A stretch of DNA of 64,000 bases from Microbacterium testaceum. GTDB taxonomy: Bacteria > Actinomycetota > Actinomycetes > Actinomycetales > Microbacteriaceae. Made by a program: the position numbers and the translations under genes. Position 1 is the first letter of the stretch; every line of letters starts with the position of its first letter. The stretch spans positions 124,001-188,000 of the forward strand of contig NZ_BJML01000005.1 in NCBI RefSeq assembly GCF_006539145.1. The letters run 5' to 3'. The notes beneath the pieces are model-generated. The model was given only the letters and a program-made list of their open reading frames with translations. It was not told the origin of the DNA and did not search any database. Below are positions 9,385 to 19,309 of the stretch, piece after piece.

Positions 9385-10311
9385 TCAGACGTAGAACAGA
9401 GCCGGGATCGCCAGCAGGGCGATCAGCAGCACGCTGAGCCCGACGAGCAGGCCGATCTGCAGGCGCTTCTGCGTTGCGGCACGGGTGCGCGCGTACACCA
9501 GCCCCACAGCCGCTCCGGTGATGAGACCACCGAGGTGGGCCTGCCACGAGATACCCACCGCCGCGAGCGATCCGGCGAAGTCGCCCGATCCGATGGCACC
9601 GATCGCCGCGATCACGAACGGCCAGGCGAAGTTGATGGCGATCAGCACGGCGATGACGCGGATGTCCGCGCCGATGTGCCGCCCGATCACCAGGAGCGCA
9701 CCGAACAGCGCGAAGATCGCCCCCGAGGCCCCGACCGTCCAGACGCCGGGGGCGAGCAGAGCGACGGCCACCGATCCGCCCAGCGCGCCGATCAGATAGA
9801 GCAAGAGGAAACGCGCACGCCCGAGCAGAGGCTCGAGGCTGCGACCGATGAACCAGAGCGCGAGCATGTTCAGGCCGACGTGGAAGAAGCCGCTATGGAC
9901 GAGAGCGACCGTGAGCAGCCGCCACGGCTCCAGTACGCCGAGTTGCGGCACCACGTACAGACTGTTGAACGCGAGCACGTTCCGGACGAAGCCGCCCACA
10001 CCGGGGATCAGACCGATGATGTAGACGAGTCCGGTGACGGCGATGATGCCGAGCGTCATCTGAGGTCTGCCCGACGAGACCACCGACAGGGGGCGCGACG
10101 CCCAGCGGCGCTGCGCCTTCTTCTGAGCAGGGGTCTGGGAGGCGCGCTGCTGCGCCATGCACTCGGGGCAGATGACACCGACGGCGGCGGGGGTGCGGCA
10201 GTCCGAACACACGGTGCGCATGCACCGCTGGCACAGCACGAAGCTCTGCCGGTCGGGATGCCGGTAGCAGAAGTTGTCGCTGTTGCGACGGAACTCGTCA
10301 GTCGTGGACAC
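9385..10311 (-). CDS. Rhomboid-family intramembrane serine protease with N-terminal zinc ribbon
   Basis: 308 residues. The first 55 residues carry a B-box-like zinc-binding module with paired Cys/His (CYRHPDR, CQRC, CSDC, CPEC). Membrane helices fill about 82-300. The catalytic dyad is seen as Ser in GASGAIF and His in QAHLGG, with HxxxN (HVGLNM) in the second helix. GTG start lies 18 bp after the cyclophilin stop, so both are likely co-transcribed. Substrates are unknown. This zinc-ribbon plus rhomboid layout next to ppiA and crgA is common in Micrococcales. Confidence 0.9.
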   Translation of the reverse strand: MSTTDEFRRNSDNFCYRHPDRQSFVLCQRCMRTVCSDCRTPAAVGVICPECMAQQRASQTPAQKKAQRRWASRPLSVVSSGRPQMTLGIIAVTGLVYIIGLIPGVGGFVRNVLAFNSLYVVPQLGVLEPWRLLTVALVHSGFFHVGLNMLALWFIGRSLEPLLGRARFLLLYLIGALGGSVAVALLAPGVWTVGASGAIFALFGALLVIGRHIGADIRVIAVLIAINFAWPFVIAAIGAIGSGDFAGSLAAVGISWQAHLGGLITGAAVGLVYARTRAATQKRLQIGLLVGLSVLLIALLAIPALFYV

Positions 10312-10329
10312 CCGCCGCCGCCTGGAAGA

Positions 10330-10887
10330 TCAGACCGAGACGATGTCGACCGACTGGAGCACGACGGGCTCGATCGGACGGTCGCCCGCGGCGGTGGGAA
10401 CAGAGGCGATCTTGTCGACGACGGCCTTCGAGTCATCGTCGGCCACCTCGCCGAAGATCGTGTGCTTGCCCTGGAGCCACGGGGTGGGGTCGGTCGTGAT
10501 GAAGAACTGCGAGCCGTTGGTGCCCTCGGGCTGGCCGGTGATGGCGTTGCGGCGCAGACCGGCGTTGGCCATGGCGAGCTTGTAGGGCTGGGTGAAGTCC
10601 AGCTCGGGGCTGATCTCGTCGTTGAAGTTGTATCCCGGTCCACCGATGCCCTGACCGAGCGGGTCTCCGCCCTGGATCATGAAGTTGGGGATGATGCGGT
10701 GGAAGATGACGTCCTTGTAGAGGGGACCCTCGCCCTTGGCACCCGTTGCCGGGTTCGTCCACTCCTGGGTTCCGTCGGAGAGCCCGACGAAGTTGCGGAC
10801 GGTGCGCGGAGCGTGGTCGCCGAACAGGTTGACGACGATGTCGCCGTGGTTGGTGTGCAGGGTCGCGACGGCGGTGTGGTTGGCCAT
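10330..10887 (-). CDS. ppiA: Cyclophilin-type peptidyl-prolyl cis-trans isomerase
   Basis: Protein-folding enzyme of 185 residues covering one cyclophilin domain. Seen: FHRIIPNFMIQGGDP (active-site Arg, Phe and Gln region), FFITTDPTPWL and HTIFGEV. No signal peptide, so it acts in the cytoplasm. The upstream gap to the divergent gene at 10988 is 100 bp and probably holds both promoters. The rhomboid gene follows 18 bp downstream. Confidence 0.95.
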   Translation of the reverse strand: MANHTAVATLHTNHGDIVVNLFGDHAPRTVRNFVGLSDGTQEWTNPATGAKGEGPLYKDVIFHRIIPNFMIQGGDPLGQGIGGPGYNFNDEISPELDFTQPYKLAMANAGLRRNAITGQPEGTNGSQFFITTDPTPWLQGKHTIFGEVADDDSKAVVDKIASVPTAAGDRPIEPVVLQSVDIVSV

Positions 10888-10987
10888 GGCTACATTCTCT
10901 CAGAGTTATCTGCAAGGGTCGGCGGTGCCGGCGACCCGTTCTGGCAAGATGAACGAACGTACATCCCATCGACAGGGAGGATGAGCC

Positions 10988-11560
10988 GTGGGCCTCAGCC
11001 GCAAGAGCAAGAAGGAACTGCGCAAGCTCCAGAAGCACGCCGCGAAGGTGTGGGAGTCGCAGCAGGTGCTGCTGGGCGAGAGCGGGAAGGTCGCTCGAGA
11101 AGCCGGCCACCAGCTCGGTCGCTTCAGCCGCGAAGACCTCGTCCCCGCCGTGCAGGACGGGTACAACAAGTACGCCGCTCCGTACGTCGACAAGAGCGTG
11201 AAGTACAGCAATCGCTTCCTCAGCCACAAGGTCGTTCCCGCGGCCGGTGCCGTGGTCGGCGGAGCGATGTCGGTGTGGGACGCCGCGGGCGACACCCGCG
11301 ACCGTCTCGCGAAGGGTCGTGGCTTCGAGCTCGACACGCACAAGTACGCCAAGCGTGCCGAGAAGTACGGCAAGCAGGCGTCTAAGCGTCTCGCCAAGAA
11401 GCTTCCCTCGCAGCACGACGGCATCGGCGCCGGTGGCGTCATCGCCATCATCCTCGGCGTGGTCGCCGCTGCCGGCGTCGCGTACGCCGCGTGGCAGACA
11501 CTGCGTGCCGACGACGAGCTGTGGGTGGCGGACGACCCGCTGCGCGCACCCGACGCGTGA
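10988..11560 (+). CDS. Conserved membrane-anchored basic protein of unknown function
   Basis: 190 residues, Lys/Arg-rich with heptad-like helical content in the first 140 residues and a single membrane helix near the C-terminus (about 150-171), followed by a short acidic tail. The GTG start follows CAGGGAGGATGAG; an ATG at 10981 is in another frame. The stop overlaps the next start (GTGA). No catalytic motif is visible and I do not recognise the family; amphipathic basic helices plus a tail anchor suggest a structural or surface-binding role. The high-G+C third positions support that it is a real gene. Confidence 0.75.
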   Translation: MGLSRKSKKELRKLQKHAAKVWESQQVLLGESGKVAREAGHQLGRFSREDLVPAVQDGYNKYAAPYVDKSVKYSNRFLSHKVVPAAGAVVGGAMSVWDAAGDTRDRLAKGRGFELDTHKYAKRAEKYGKQASKRLAKKLPSQHDGIGAGGVIAIILGVVAAAGVAYAAWQTLRADDELWVADDPLRAPDA

Positions 11561-12030
11561 GCGATCCCACCATCAGAGTCAGAGAGGCCGCGCGAGAGCG
11601 CGGCCTCTCCGTCGATATCCGCGAGCGTCCCTCCGCATCGAGCCTCGACGAGGCGGCCGAGCTGCTCGGCATCCCCTCTGCATCCATTGTGAAGACGCTG
11701 GTGGTCAAGCGGTCCGACGACACGTACCTGTTCGCTCTCGTGCCCGGTGACCGTGCCATCTCCTGGCCCAAGCTGCGTGCGGTGGTCGGGGTCAACAAGC
11801 TGCGCCTCCCGGAGCCCGAGCTGGCCCTCTCCGCCACCGGCTACGAGCGAGGCACCATCGTCCCCATCGGGAGCAGCACCGACTGGCCCGTGTACGCCGA
11901 CGAGCGCATCGTCGGAACGCGGATCGCCATGGGAGCCGGCGCGCACGGCTACAGTCTGTTCGTCGACGCGGACGATCTCATCGCCGCGTACGACGCAACG
12001 GTCGCCGACATCACGGCAGAGCGAGCCTGA
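11557..12030 (+). CDS. YbaK/EbsC-family aminoacyl-tRNA deacylase
   Basis: 157 residues in one YbaK/ProX-like editing domain that hydrolyses mischarged tRNA (often Cys-tRNA-Pro). Seen: SIVKTLVVK (conserved Lys), LFALVPGDR, VGVNKLRL and ERIVGTRIAMGAG. The GTG at 11557 overlaps the preceding stop by 4 bp, favouring coupled translation. The first codons form a perfect 12-bp stem hairpin at 11582-11609. Substrate preference cannot be read from sequence. Confidence 0.88.
   Translation: MSDPTIRVREAARERGLSVDIRERPSASSLDEAAELLGIPSASIVKTLVVKRSDDTYLFALVPGDRAISWPKLRAVVGVNKLRLPEPELALSATGYERGTIVPIGSSTDWPVYADERIVGTRIAMGAGAHGYSLFVDADDLIAAYDATVADITAERA
11582..11609 (+). other. Perfect 12-bp stem hairpin inside the 5' end of the deacylase gene
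   Basis: GAGAGGCCGCGC, loop GAGA, then its exact complement, starting 25 nt after the GTG start. It has a terminator-like stem with a GNRA tetraloop but no U-tract, and lies in codons coding for well-conserved positions (REAARERGL), so it is not an intergenic terminator. Confidence 0.6.
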
Positions 12031-12033
12031 CGT

Positions 12034-12465
12034 TCAGGAGCCGAGGAGGCCGGCCATCCGCAGGGCGACGTCGACCAGCTGAACGCGACGAAGTTTACGG
12101 GTCGCCCCGAGGGTGAACCACTCCGCTCGGTCGGTGGATCCGTCGGTCTCGAATCGCAGATGCCCGCCCACGACCCGGGCGCGGTAGACGATCCGCAATG
12201 CGTGTAGGGCACCCGTGGCCCCGTCGGCGAGCCGTGCCTGCGCGGGGATCACTCGAGAGTGGATGCCGAGCAGCTCGTCGACGACGACGCGGAAGCCCGT
12301 CTCCTCGCGCACCTCGCGGCGTACCGCCTGCGCGGGGTCTTCACCGTCCTCGAGGCCGCCGCCGGGCAGGGTCCACGCTCCCCGTCGTCCGTCGATCCAG
12401 TGAGCGAGCAGCACACGGTCGTCGGCGTCGGTCACGACGGCGTACGCGGCCACGCGCATGTCCAT
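12034..12465 (-). CDS. Nudix hydrolase
   Basis: 143 residues, one Nudix domain. The Nudix box is intact: GGGLEDGEDP followed by REVREETGF, with the metal-binding Glu residues present. The family hydrolyses nucleoside-diphosphate-X compounds; substrate unknown. The ATG at 12465 lies 6 nt from a TAGAGT box on the same strand (12472-12477), a leaderless arrangement. Its stop lies 3 bp from the stop of the converging deacylase gene. Confidence 0.9.
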   Translation of the reverse strand: MDMRVAAYAVVTDADDRVLLAHWIDGRRGAWTLPGGGLEDGEDPAQAVRREVREETGFRVVVDELLGIHSRVIPAQARLADGATGALHALRIVYRARVVGGHLRFETDGSTDRAEWFTLGATRKLRRVQLVDVALRMAGLLGS

Positions 12466-12471
12466 GACCAG

Positions 12472-12477
12472 ACTCTA
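12472..12477 (-). promoter_or_regulatory. Leaderless -10 box of the Nudix gene
   Basis: TAGAGT on the minus strand, 6 nt before the ATG. It matches the spacing seen at crgA, the sortase, the cca gene, the gene at 46011 and the gene at 53744. Confidence 0.55.
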
Positions 12478-12541
12478 GCGAGCGTGTTCACCCGCGTGTC
12501 GGAGGTGACGGGAAGCGCCCGGCACCCGCCACGATGGTGGC

Positions 12542-13804
12542 ATGCGCACAGAGCTTCCTCCGACGACCTCCGACGTCTCGCGCCGCGATCTCACACTGGA
12601 CCTCGCCCGCGTCACGGCGGTGTGTTTCGTCGTCATCGTTCACCTGCTGCAGGTGGGGGTGGGGTGGGGCCCCGACGGCTCCCTCATCACGTCTCGGCCC
12701 GCGGAGATGCAGCCCTGGTTCGACGCCGCCACCTGGTTCGGCCAGATCATGCCGTTGTTCTTCGTCGTCGGCGGATTCGCTTCTGCGGCCGGATGGGCGA
12801 CATGGCGGAGTCGTGGAGGTGACGCGCGCGGGTTCGTCCGCTCTCGCACGCTCCGGCTGGCGCAGCCGGCTCTGCCCCTGTTCGTCTTCGTCGCTGTCGT
12901 CCTGGTCGCCGCCGCCGCGATCGGAGTGGATCCGTCGCTGGTCGACGCCGCCGTGGTCGGCGTCGGGATGCCGCTGTGGTTCCTGGCGGCGTACCTCCTG
13001 TGCCAGGCGGTCGTACCTCTCGCCGCTCGCTGGCACGAGAGGGCCCCTCGCGGCACTCTCGTGATGCTTCTGGCCGCAGTGGTTGCGGTCGACGCCGTGC
13101 GATTCCTGTCCGGGATCGAGGAACTGGGCTACCTCAACCTGCTCTTCGTCTGGCCGCTCATCCAGCAGCTGGGATTCTGGTACCGCGACGGGTGGTTCGA
13201 TCGCCGCTCGGCTGTATCTCTCCTGGCCCTCGCGACCTCCTGTTACCTCGTGGTCGGCGCCGTGGTCGTGTGGGGGCCCTACTCCGACAACATGCTGGCG
13301 AATCTCAACCCGCCCACTCTTCCCCTCGTGCTGTTTGGTCTCGCTCAGGCGTGTCTGCTGCGTCTGGCGAAGCCCGCGCTCACCGTGCTCATGCGCACGC
13401 GCCTCGCGCAGGGGGTGGTGTTCGCGATCGGATCCCGCCTGATGACGGTGTACCTGTGGCACCTGCCCGTCATCCTCATCATCTCGGGGATCGCCCTGCT
13501 CATCCCCGGCGCAGCTCCCGCGCCCGCGAGCCCGCAGTGGTGGGCAACGCGCCCCCTGGTCTTCCTGGCGACGGCGATCGTGCTCGGATTGCTCTCGCTG
13601 ATCCTGATCCGATTCGAGGCGCTGGGCGACCTTCCGCCGGCACCGGGATCGGTCATCCTGGCGATCGCGTGGTTCTGCGCATTCCTCCCGCCCTTCGCCG
13701 TGACGCTGCAGGGGATGAACACGGTGCTCGCGGTCGGCGGGGCGGTCCTGTACACGGCATCCGTCGTTCTGCTCCGAAGAGGGCGGCGACGACGCGCCTC
13801 GTGA
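12542..13804 (+). CDS. Acyltransferase 3 family membrane protein
   Basis: 420 residues with about ten membrane helices. The N-terminal half shows family features: RRDLTLDLAR and an early His (VIVHLLQ) at the start of helix 1, FFVVGGF, and an Arg-rich loop (RSRTLRLAQP). Such proteins move acyl groups onto sugars, lipids or peptidoglycan at the membrane. No neighbour suggests a substrate. Convergent with the tRNA genes; the shared terminator follows at 13825-13852. Confidence 0.85.
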   Translation: MRTELPPTTSDVSRRDLTLDLARVTAVCFVVIVHLLQVGVGWGPDGSLITSRPAEMQPWFDAATWFGQIMPLFFVVGGFASAAGWATWRSRGGDARGFVRSRTLRLAQPALPLFVFVAVVLVAAAAIGVDPSLVDAAVVGVGMPLWFLAAYLLCQAVVPLAARWHERAPRGTLVMLLAAVVAVDAVRFLSGIEELGYLNLLFVWPLIQQLGFWYRDGWFDRRSAVSLLALATSCYLVVGAVVVWGPYSDNMLANLNPPTLPLVLFGLAQACLLRLAKPALTVLMRTRLAQGVVFAIGSRLMTVYLWHLPVILIISGIALLIPGAAPAPASPQWWATRPLVFLATAIVLGLLSLILIRFEALGDLPPAPGSVILAIAWFCAFLPPFAVTLQGMNTVLAVGGAVLYTASVVLLRRGRRRRAS

Positions 13805-13824
13805 GAGCGACGGCGGAAAAGAAA

Positions 13825-13852
13825 AAGAGCCGGTCCCGATGGACCGGCTCTT
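13825..13852 (-). terminator. Intrinsic terminator for the tRNA/gyr transcripts, possibly bidirectional
   Basis: AAGAGCCGGTCC, loop CGAT, perfect 12-bp complement. Read leftward the hairpin is followed by TTTCTTTTCC, a good U-tract, so it ends the minus-strand tRNA transcription unit. Read rightward it follows the acyltransferase stop by 20 nt with a weaker tail. Confidence 0.85.
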
Positions 13853-13864
13853 CCTTCTCGATTG

Positions 13865-13937
13865 TGGAGCCTAGGAGATTCGAACTCCTGACATCCTGCT
13901 TGCAAAGCAGGCGCTCTACCAGCTGAGCTAAGGCCCC
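13865..13937 (-). tRNA. tRNA-Ala (anticodon TGC)
   Basis: 73 nt cloverleaf on the minus strand, anticodon TGC in CTTTGCA. The acceptor stem pairs GGGGCCT with AGGCTCC, giving the G3-U70 wobble that identifies alanine tRNA; T-arm GTTCGAATC is intact. The CCA tail is not encoded, consistent with the CCA-adding enzyme gene at 41111. Confidence 0.97.
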
Positions 13938-13949
13938 GCGAGGGAGGGG

Positions 13950-14023
13950 TGGGGCTACCAGGACTTGAACCTGGGACCTCTTCATTATCAGTGAAGCGCT
14001 CTAACCGCCTGAGCTATAGCCCC
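13950..14023 (-). tRNA. tRNA-Ile (anticodon GAT)
   Basis: 74 nt on the minus strand; acceptor GGGGCTA pairs with TAGCCCC, anticodon GAT in CTGATAA, T-arm GTTCAAGTC. CCA not encoded. Ile then Ala after gyrA is the conserved actinobacterial order. Confidence 0.97.
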
Positions 14024-14088
14024 GTCTCGCTGACGTGATGTCAACCTCGAAGACTTTACCGGACTTGCAAGGTTTTGACGAATCGACG

Positions 14089-14490
14089 TCAGTTCGAGGT
14101 GAACCCGACGAGCAGGCCGCCGGTGACCTTGACCGCGAGGTTGTAGATACCCGCCATCACGGCGCCGAGCACCGTCACGATGACGAGGTTGAGGATCGCG
14201 ATGATCGCCGCGAACGCCATGACCTGGGGCAGACCGACGTACTGCGAGAGGGTCGCGCCGCCGTCGGTGAAGCTGGTGAAGAACTCATCGAGCTTGGTCA
14301 GCAAGGTCGCCGACACCACCAAGTAGATCAGGAAGTACGACACGACCGTCACGATGGCCAGGGCCACCGCGGCAAGGAACGACAGCTTCACCGCCGACCA
14401 GAAGTCGATGTACACCAGTCGCAGGCGGACCTGCTTGGCGGGGGTCTTGTGAGTCGACTTCTTGGCGAGCTTGTCGGCTACCGTGCTCAT
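14089..14490 (-). CDS. DUF3566 transmembrane protein downstream of gyrA
   Basis: 133 residues with two or three long hydrophobic segments (about 32-58 and 90-118) and a basic N-terminus. The family is restricted to actinobacteria and nearly always follows gyrA; function unknown. The ATG overlaps the gyrA stop (ATGA), so it is translated with gyrase. It ends 65 bp before tRNA-Ile. Confidence 0.9.
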   Translation of the reverse strand: MSTVADKLAKKSTHKTPAKQVRLRLVYIDFWSAVKLSFLAAVALAIVTVVSYFLIYLVVSATLLTKLDEFFTSFTDGGATLSQYVGLPQVMAFAAIIAILNLVIVTVLGAVMAGIYNLAVKVTGGLLVGFTSN

Positions 14491-17117
14491 GCGTCAGTAC
14501 TTTCCTCGGGGGTCTCGGAAGAGGAGGCGTCGGCCTCGTCCGCGGGGGAAGCGGCGGGCTCCGTGGTCGTCTCCGTCGTCTCGGTCAGGTTCCGCTCTGC
14601 GTTTCGAGCGATGGCGATGATCCTGTCATCACCTCCGGCTCGTGCGAACACGACACCCATTGTGTCGCGTCCCTTGGCGGGTACCTCGGCCACGGCAGAG
14701 CGTACCACCTTGCCACTGGCAAGAACCACGAGGACCTCATCGCCTTCCGACACCATCATTCCGCCCGCGAGAACGCCGCGATCGTCGGTCAGGCGGGCCA
14801 CCTTGATGCCCAGACCACCTCGGTTCTGCATCCGGTACTCGGTGACGGCGGTGCGCTTGGCGTAGCCGCCCTCGGTCACGACGAAGACGAACTCGTCGTC
14901 CTTGGCGACGGATGCCGAGAGCAGGCTGTCCCCCTCGCGGAAGTCCATGCCCTTCACGCCCGAGGTCGACCGCCCCATCGGGCGCAGCGCGCTGTCGGTG
15001 GCGGAGAAGCGCAGCGACTGTCCGAGCCGGCTGATGAGGAGGATGTCGTCACCCTCGTCGACCAGCATCGCGCTGACAAGCTCGTCGGCGCTGCCCTGCT
15101 CGGCCTCGTCGCCCTCCTCGGCGACCTGTCCGCGGAGCTTGATCGCGATCACCCCGCCCTGGCGGTTGGTGTCGTACTCGTCGAGACGGGTCTTCTTCAC
15201 GAGACCGTTCCGGGTCGCGAGCACGAGGTAGGTCGCGACGCTGTAGTCGCGGATGTCGAGAATCTGCGCGATCTCTTCGTCGGGCTGGAGGGCGAGCAGG
15301 TTCGCGACGTGCTGACCCTTGGCATCGCGGCCCGCCTCGGGCACCTCATAGGCCTTCGAGCGGTAGACCCGGCCCTTGTTCGTGAAGAACAGCAGCCAGT
15401 GGTGCGTCGTGGTGACGAAGAAGTGCTCGACCACGTCGTCGGCGCGCAGCTGCGCACCCTTCACGCCTTTGCCACCGCGGTGCTGCGAACGGTAGTTGTC
15501 GCTGCGCGTGCGCTTGATGTAGCCGTCGCGGGTGACCGTGACCACCATCTCTTCTTCGGCGATGAGGTCCTCGATCGACACGTCGCCGTCGAATCCGTGG
15601 AGGATCTCGGTGCGACGGTCGTCACCGAAGCGGTCGGTGATGGCCGTGAGCTCGTCGCGGATGATGGTGCGCTGGCGAGCGGGGGTGGCGAGAATGTCGT
15701 TGTAGTCCGCGATACGGGCCTCGAGCTCGGTGGCCTCGTCGACGATCTTCTGGCGCTCGAGGGCCGCGAGTCGACGCAGCTGCATATCGAGAATGGCCTG
15801 CGCCTGGATGTCGTCGATGTCGAGGAGCTTCTGCAGTCCCTCGTTGGCATCCTGGGCCGTGGGCGAGCGACGGATGAGCGCGATGACCTCATCGAGCGCG
15901 TCGAGCGCCTTCAGGTAGCCGCGCAGGATGTGCATGCGCTCTTCGGCCTTGCGGAGGCGGTACTGCGTGCGCCGCACGATGACCTCGACCTGGTGGTCGA
16001 TCCACAGGCTGATGAAACCGTCGAGAGACAGCGTGCGGGGCACCCCGTCGACGATCGCGAGCATGTTCGCGCCGAAGTTCTCCTGCAGCTGCGTGTGCTT
16101 GTACAGGTTGTTCAGCACGACCTTGGCGACGGCGTCGCGCTTGAGCACGACGACCAGACGCTGACCGGTGCGGCCCGAGCTCTCGTCGCGGATGTCGGCG
16201 ACGCCGGTGATCTTGCCCTCGCGGGCGAGGTCGCCGATCTTGACGGCGACGTTGTCGGGATTCACCTGGTACGGCAGCTCGGTGATCACGAGGCACGTGC
16301 GGCCCTGGATCTCCTCGATGTTGACGACCGCCCGCATCGTGATGGAGCCTCGGCCGGTGCGGTACGCGTCCTTGATGCCGCGGGTGCCGAGGATCTGCGC
16401 GCGCGTCGGGAAGTCGGGGCCGGGAATGCGCTCCATGAGCGCTTCGAGCAGCTCCTCGCGCGTGGCATCCGGGTTCTCGAGGGCCCAGAGGGCACCGGAC
16501 GAGACCTCGCGCAGGTTGTGCGGGGGGATGTTCGTGGCCATGCCGACCGCGATGCCGACCGAGCCGTTGACGAGCAGGTTCGGGAAGCGCGCGGGCAGGA
16601 CCGTCGGCTCCTGGGTCTGACCGTCGTAGTTGTCCTGGAAGTCGACGGTCTCTTCCTCGATGTCGCGCACCATCTCGAGCGCGAGGGGAGCCATCTTCGT
16701 CTCGGTGTATCGCGGGGCTGCGGCGCCCTGATTGCCGGGCGAACCGAAGTTCCCCTGTCCGAGAGCGAGGGGGTAGCGCAGCGACCAAGGCTGCACGAGG
16801 CGCACGAGGGCGTCGTAGATGGGGGCGTCACCGTGCGGGTGGTAGTGACCCATCACCTCGCCGACGACACGGGCGCACTTCGAGAACGACTTGTCGGGGC
16901 GGAAGCCGCCGTCGTACATGCCGTAGATCACGCGGCGGTGCACGGGCTTGAGACCGTCGCGCACGTCGGGCAGAGCACGCCCGACGATGACGCTCATCGC
17001 GTAGTCGAGGTAGCTCCGCTGCATCTCGAGCTGGAGGTCGACCTGGTCGATCTTGCCGTGGTCGTGCGCCGGCTCGCCGCGGACGTCGTCGGATTCGGGC
17101 GTGATGTCGTCAGCCAT
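14487..17117 (-). CDS. gyrA: DNA gyrase subunit A
   Basis: 876 residues; DNA breakage-reunion subunit that introduces negative supercoils with GyrB. Seen: [16 protein letters not shown] near the N-terminus, the catalytic Tyr in APRYTE, and the GyrA-box QHRGGKG in the C-terminal beta-pinwheel domain, followed by an acidic tail (about 45 residues rich in Glu/Thr/Ala). The quinolone-determining stretch reads [12 protein letters not shown]: Ala occupies the position of E. coli Ser83, as in mycobacteria. It lies 33 bp after gyrB and overlaps the DUF3566 gene. Confidence 0.98.
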   Translation of the reverse strand: MADDITPESDDVRGEPAHDHGKIDQVDLQLEMQRSYLDYAMSVIVGRALPDVRDGLKPVHRRVIYGMYDGGFRPDKSFSKCARVVGEVMGHYHPHGDAPIYDALVRLVQPWSLRYPLALGQGNFGSPGNQGAAAPRYTETKMAPLALEMVRDIEEETVDFQDNYDGQTQEPTVLPARFPNLLVNGSVGIAVGMATNIPPHNLREVSSGALWALENPDATREELLEALMERIPGPDFPTRAQILGTRGIKDAYRTGRGSITMRAVVNIEEIQGRTCLVITELPYQVNPDNVAVKIGDLAREGKITGVADIRDESSGRTGQRLVVVLKRDAVAKVVLNNLYKHTQLQENFGANMLAIVDGVPRTLSLDGFISLWIDHQVEVIVRRTQYRLRKAEERMHILRGYLKALDALDEVIALIRRSPTAQDANEGLQKLLDIDDIQAQAILDMQLRRLAALERQKIVDEATELEARIADYNDILATPARQRTIIRDELTAITDRFGDDRRTEILHGFDGDVSIEDLIAEEEMVVTVTRDGYIKRTRSDNYRSQHRGGKGVKGAQLRADDVVEHFFVTTTHHWLLFFTNKGRVYRSKAYEVPEAGRDAKGQHVANLLALQPDEEIAQILDIRDYSVATYLVLATRNGLVKKTRLDEYDTNRQGGVIAIKLRGQVAEEGDEAEQGSADELVSAMLVDEGDDILLISRLGQSLRFSATDSALRPMGRSTSGVKGMDFREGDSLLSASVAKDDEFVFVVTEGGYAKRTAVTEYRMQNRGGLGIKVARLTDDRGVLAGGMMVSEGDEVLVVLASGKVVRSAVAEVPAKGRDTMGVVFARAGGDDRIIAIARNAERNLTETTETTTEPAASPADEADASSSETPEESTDA

Positions 17118-17150
17118 GTCTTCTCAGTTCCGTGAATGCGTCGTGCGAGA

Positions 17151-19190
17151 TCAGATGTCGAGGAAGCGGACGTCTTTGGCGTTGCGCTGGATGAAGCTGC
17201 GTCGCGACTCGACGTCTTCGCCCATGAGCACCGAGAAGATCTCGTCGGCCGCGGCGGCGTCGTCGATCGTGACCTGCTTCAGCGTGCGCGTCTGCGGGTC
17301 CATCGTGGTCTCCCACAGCTCGTGGTCGTTCATCTCGCCGAGACCCTTGTAGCGCTGGATGCCGTTGTCCTTGGGGATCCGGCGACCCGAGGCCTGACCA
17401 TCGACGAGCATCGCGTCGCGCTCGCGGTCGCTGTACGCGTACTCGTGGGGGTGGTTCGACCACTTCAGGCGGTACAGGGGCGGCTGAGCGAGGTAGACGT
17501 ACCCGGCCTCGATGAGACCGCGCATGTAGCGGAACAGCAGCGTCAGCAGCAGCGTCGTGATGTGCTGACCGTCGACGTCGGCATCGGCCATCAGCACGAT
17601 CTTGTGGTACCGCGCCTTGGCCATGTCGAAGTCTTCGCCGATACCCGTGCCGAAGGCCTGGATCATCGCCTGGACTTCCTTGTTCCCCAGAGCGCGGTCG
17701 AGACGCGCGCGCTCGACGTTCAGGATCTTGCCGCGCAGCGCCAGGATCGCCTGCGTGTGCGGATCGCGACCCTGCACCGCGGAGCCACCGGCGGAATCAC
17801 CCTCGACGAGGAAGATCTCGCTGATCGAGGGATCCTTCGAGGTGCAGTCCTTCAGCTTGTCGGGCATCGCGGCCGACTCGAACACGCTCTTACGACGGGC
17901 GGTCTCGCGCGCCTTGCGCGCGGCGAGGCGCGCGGTCGCGGCGTCGATCGCCTTGCGGATGATGTTCTTGGCCTGACCCGGATTGCGGTCGAACCAATCG
18001 CCGAGCTTGTCGCCCACGACCTTCTGCACGTACGCGCGCGCCTCGGTGTTGCCGAGTTTGGTCTTGGTCTGCCCCTCGAACTGCGGCTCCGACAGCTTGA
18101 CCGAGATGACCGCGGTGAGACCCTCGCGGATGTCGTCGCCGGTGAGGTTGTCGTCCTTCTCTTTGAGGAGGTTGTTCGCGCGGGCGTAACGGTTCACGAG
18201 CGTCGTCAGGGCGGCGCGGAAACCCTCTTCGTGCGTTCCGCCCTCGTGCGTGTTGATGGTGTTCGCATAGGTGAACACGTTCTCGGTGTAGGCCGTCGTC
18301 CACTGCATCGCGAGTTCGAGGGCGATCTTGCGATCGGTGTCCTCGGACTCGACCTCGATGATCTCGTCGTTGACCACGTCGGCCTTGCGCACACGGTTCA
18401 GGTGCTCGACATAGTCGACGAGACCGCGCTCGTAGAGGAACGTGTCGTGGCGGGCCTCGGTGACCTCTGCGCCCGGCTCACCCTCGGTGACCACGGACTG
18501 GGCGCGTTCGTCGCGGAGGCCGATGCGCAGACCCTTGTTGAGGAACGCCATCTGCTGGAAGCGCGTGCGTAGCGTGTCGTAGTCGAAGTCGATGGTGTCG
18601 AAGATCGTGGCATCCGGCCAGAACGTGATCGTCGTTCCCGTCGCGTCGCTCTCCTCGTCTTTCGAGAGAGGAGCGAGCGGCACGCCGCCGTCGCGGAACG
18701 ATTGACGCCACACGTGCCCCTGGCGGCGCACCTCGACGTCGAGGCGCGTGGAGAGGGCATTCACGACGGATGAGCCCACGCCGTGCAGACCGCCCGAGAC
18801 CGCGTATCCGCCGCCGCCGAACTTTCCGCCGGCGTGCAGCACGGTCAGCACGACCTCGACGGTCGACTTGCCCTCGGTGCGGTGCATGTCGACCGGGATG
18901 CCACGGCCGTTGTCGACCACACGCACGGCGCCGTCGCTGAGGATCGTGACCTGGATCGTGTCGCAGTACCCGGCCAGCGCCTCGTCGACGGAGTTGTCGA
19001 CGATCTCTTGCACGAGGTGATGCAGCCCGCGCTCACCCGTGGAGCCGATGTACATACCGGGACGCTTGCGAACAGCCTCGAGGCCCTCGAGCACCTGGAT
19101 GGCGTCCGCCCCGTACTCGTTGGGAACCTTTTTGGTCGCGGCGGGGACTTCGGGTTCCTCGGAAACGCTGTCGGGGTTTTCGGACGTCAT
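17151..19190 (-). CDS. gyrB: DNA gyrase subunit B
   Basis: 679 residues from the ATG at 19190 (MTSENPDS). ATPase domain with [20 protein letters not shown] and [17 protein letters not shown] domain with EGDSAGG and DADVDGQH; C-terminal YKGLGEM. A longer reading upstream to 19610 crosses the 120-bp gap and part of the dciA gene and gives Arg-rich noise, so it is rejected. Followed after 33 bp by gyrA. Confidence 0.98.
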   Translation of the reverse strand: MTSENPDSVSEEPEVPAATKKVPNEYGADAIQVLEGLEAVRKRPGMYIGSTGERGLHHLVQEIVDNSVDEALAGYCDTIQVTILSDGAVRVVDNGRGIPVDMHRTEGKSTVEVVLTVLHAGGKFGGGGYAVSGGLHGVGSSVVNALSTRLDVEVRRQGHVWRQSFRDGGVPLAPLSKDEESDATGTTITFWPDATIFDTIDFDYDTLRTRFQQMAFLNKGLRIGLRDERAQSVVTEGEPGAEVTEARHDTFLYERGLVDYVEHLNRVRKADVVNDEIIEVESEDTDRKIALELAMQWTTAYTENVFTYANTINTHEGGTHEEGFRAALTTLVNRYARANNLLKEKDDNLTGDDIREGLTAVISVKLSEPQFEGQTKTKLGNTEARAYVQKVVGDKLGDWFDRNPGQAKNIIRKAIDAATARLAARKARETARRKSVFESAAMPDKLKDCTSKDPSISEIFLVEGDSAGGSAVQGRDPHTQAILALRGKILNVERARLDRALGNKEVQAMIQAFGTGIGEDFDMAKARYHKIVLMADADVDGQHITTLLLTLLFRYMRGLIEAGYVYLAQPPLYRLKWSNHPHEYAYSDRERDAMLVDGQASGRRIPKDNGIQRYKGLGEMNDHELWETTMDPQTRTLKQVTIDDAAAADEIFSVLMGEDVESRRSFIQRNAKDVRFLDI

Positions 19191-19309
19191 GTGTACGCGC
19201 GCTCCAGATCGATTCGTCGGAACCTCCATCCTATCGCGGACGGGCTCTCGAAATGGCGTGTACGCCCCTACGCGGCCATAAATCGTGTCGAACCGGGATC
19301 GACCATGAC

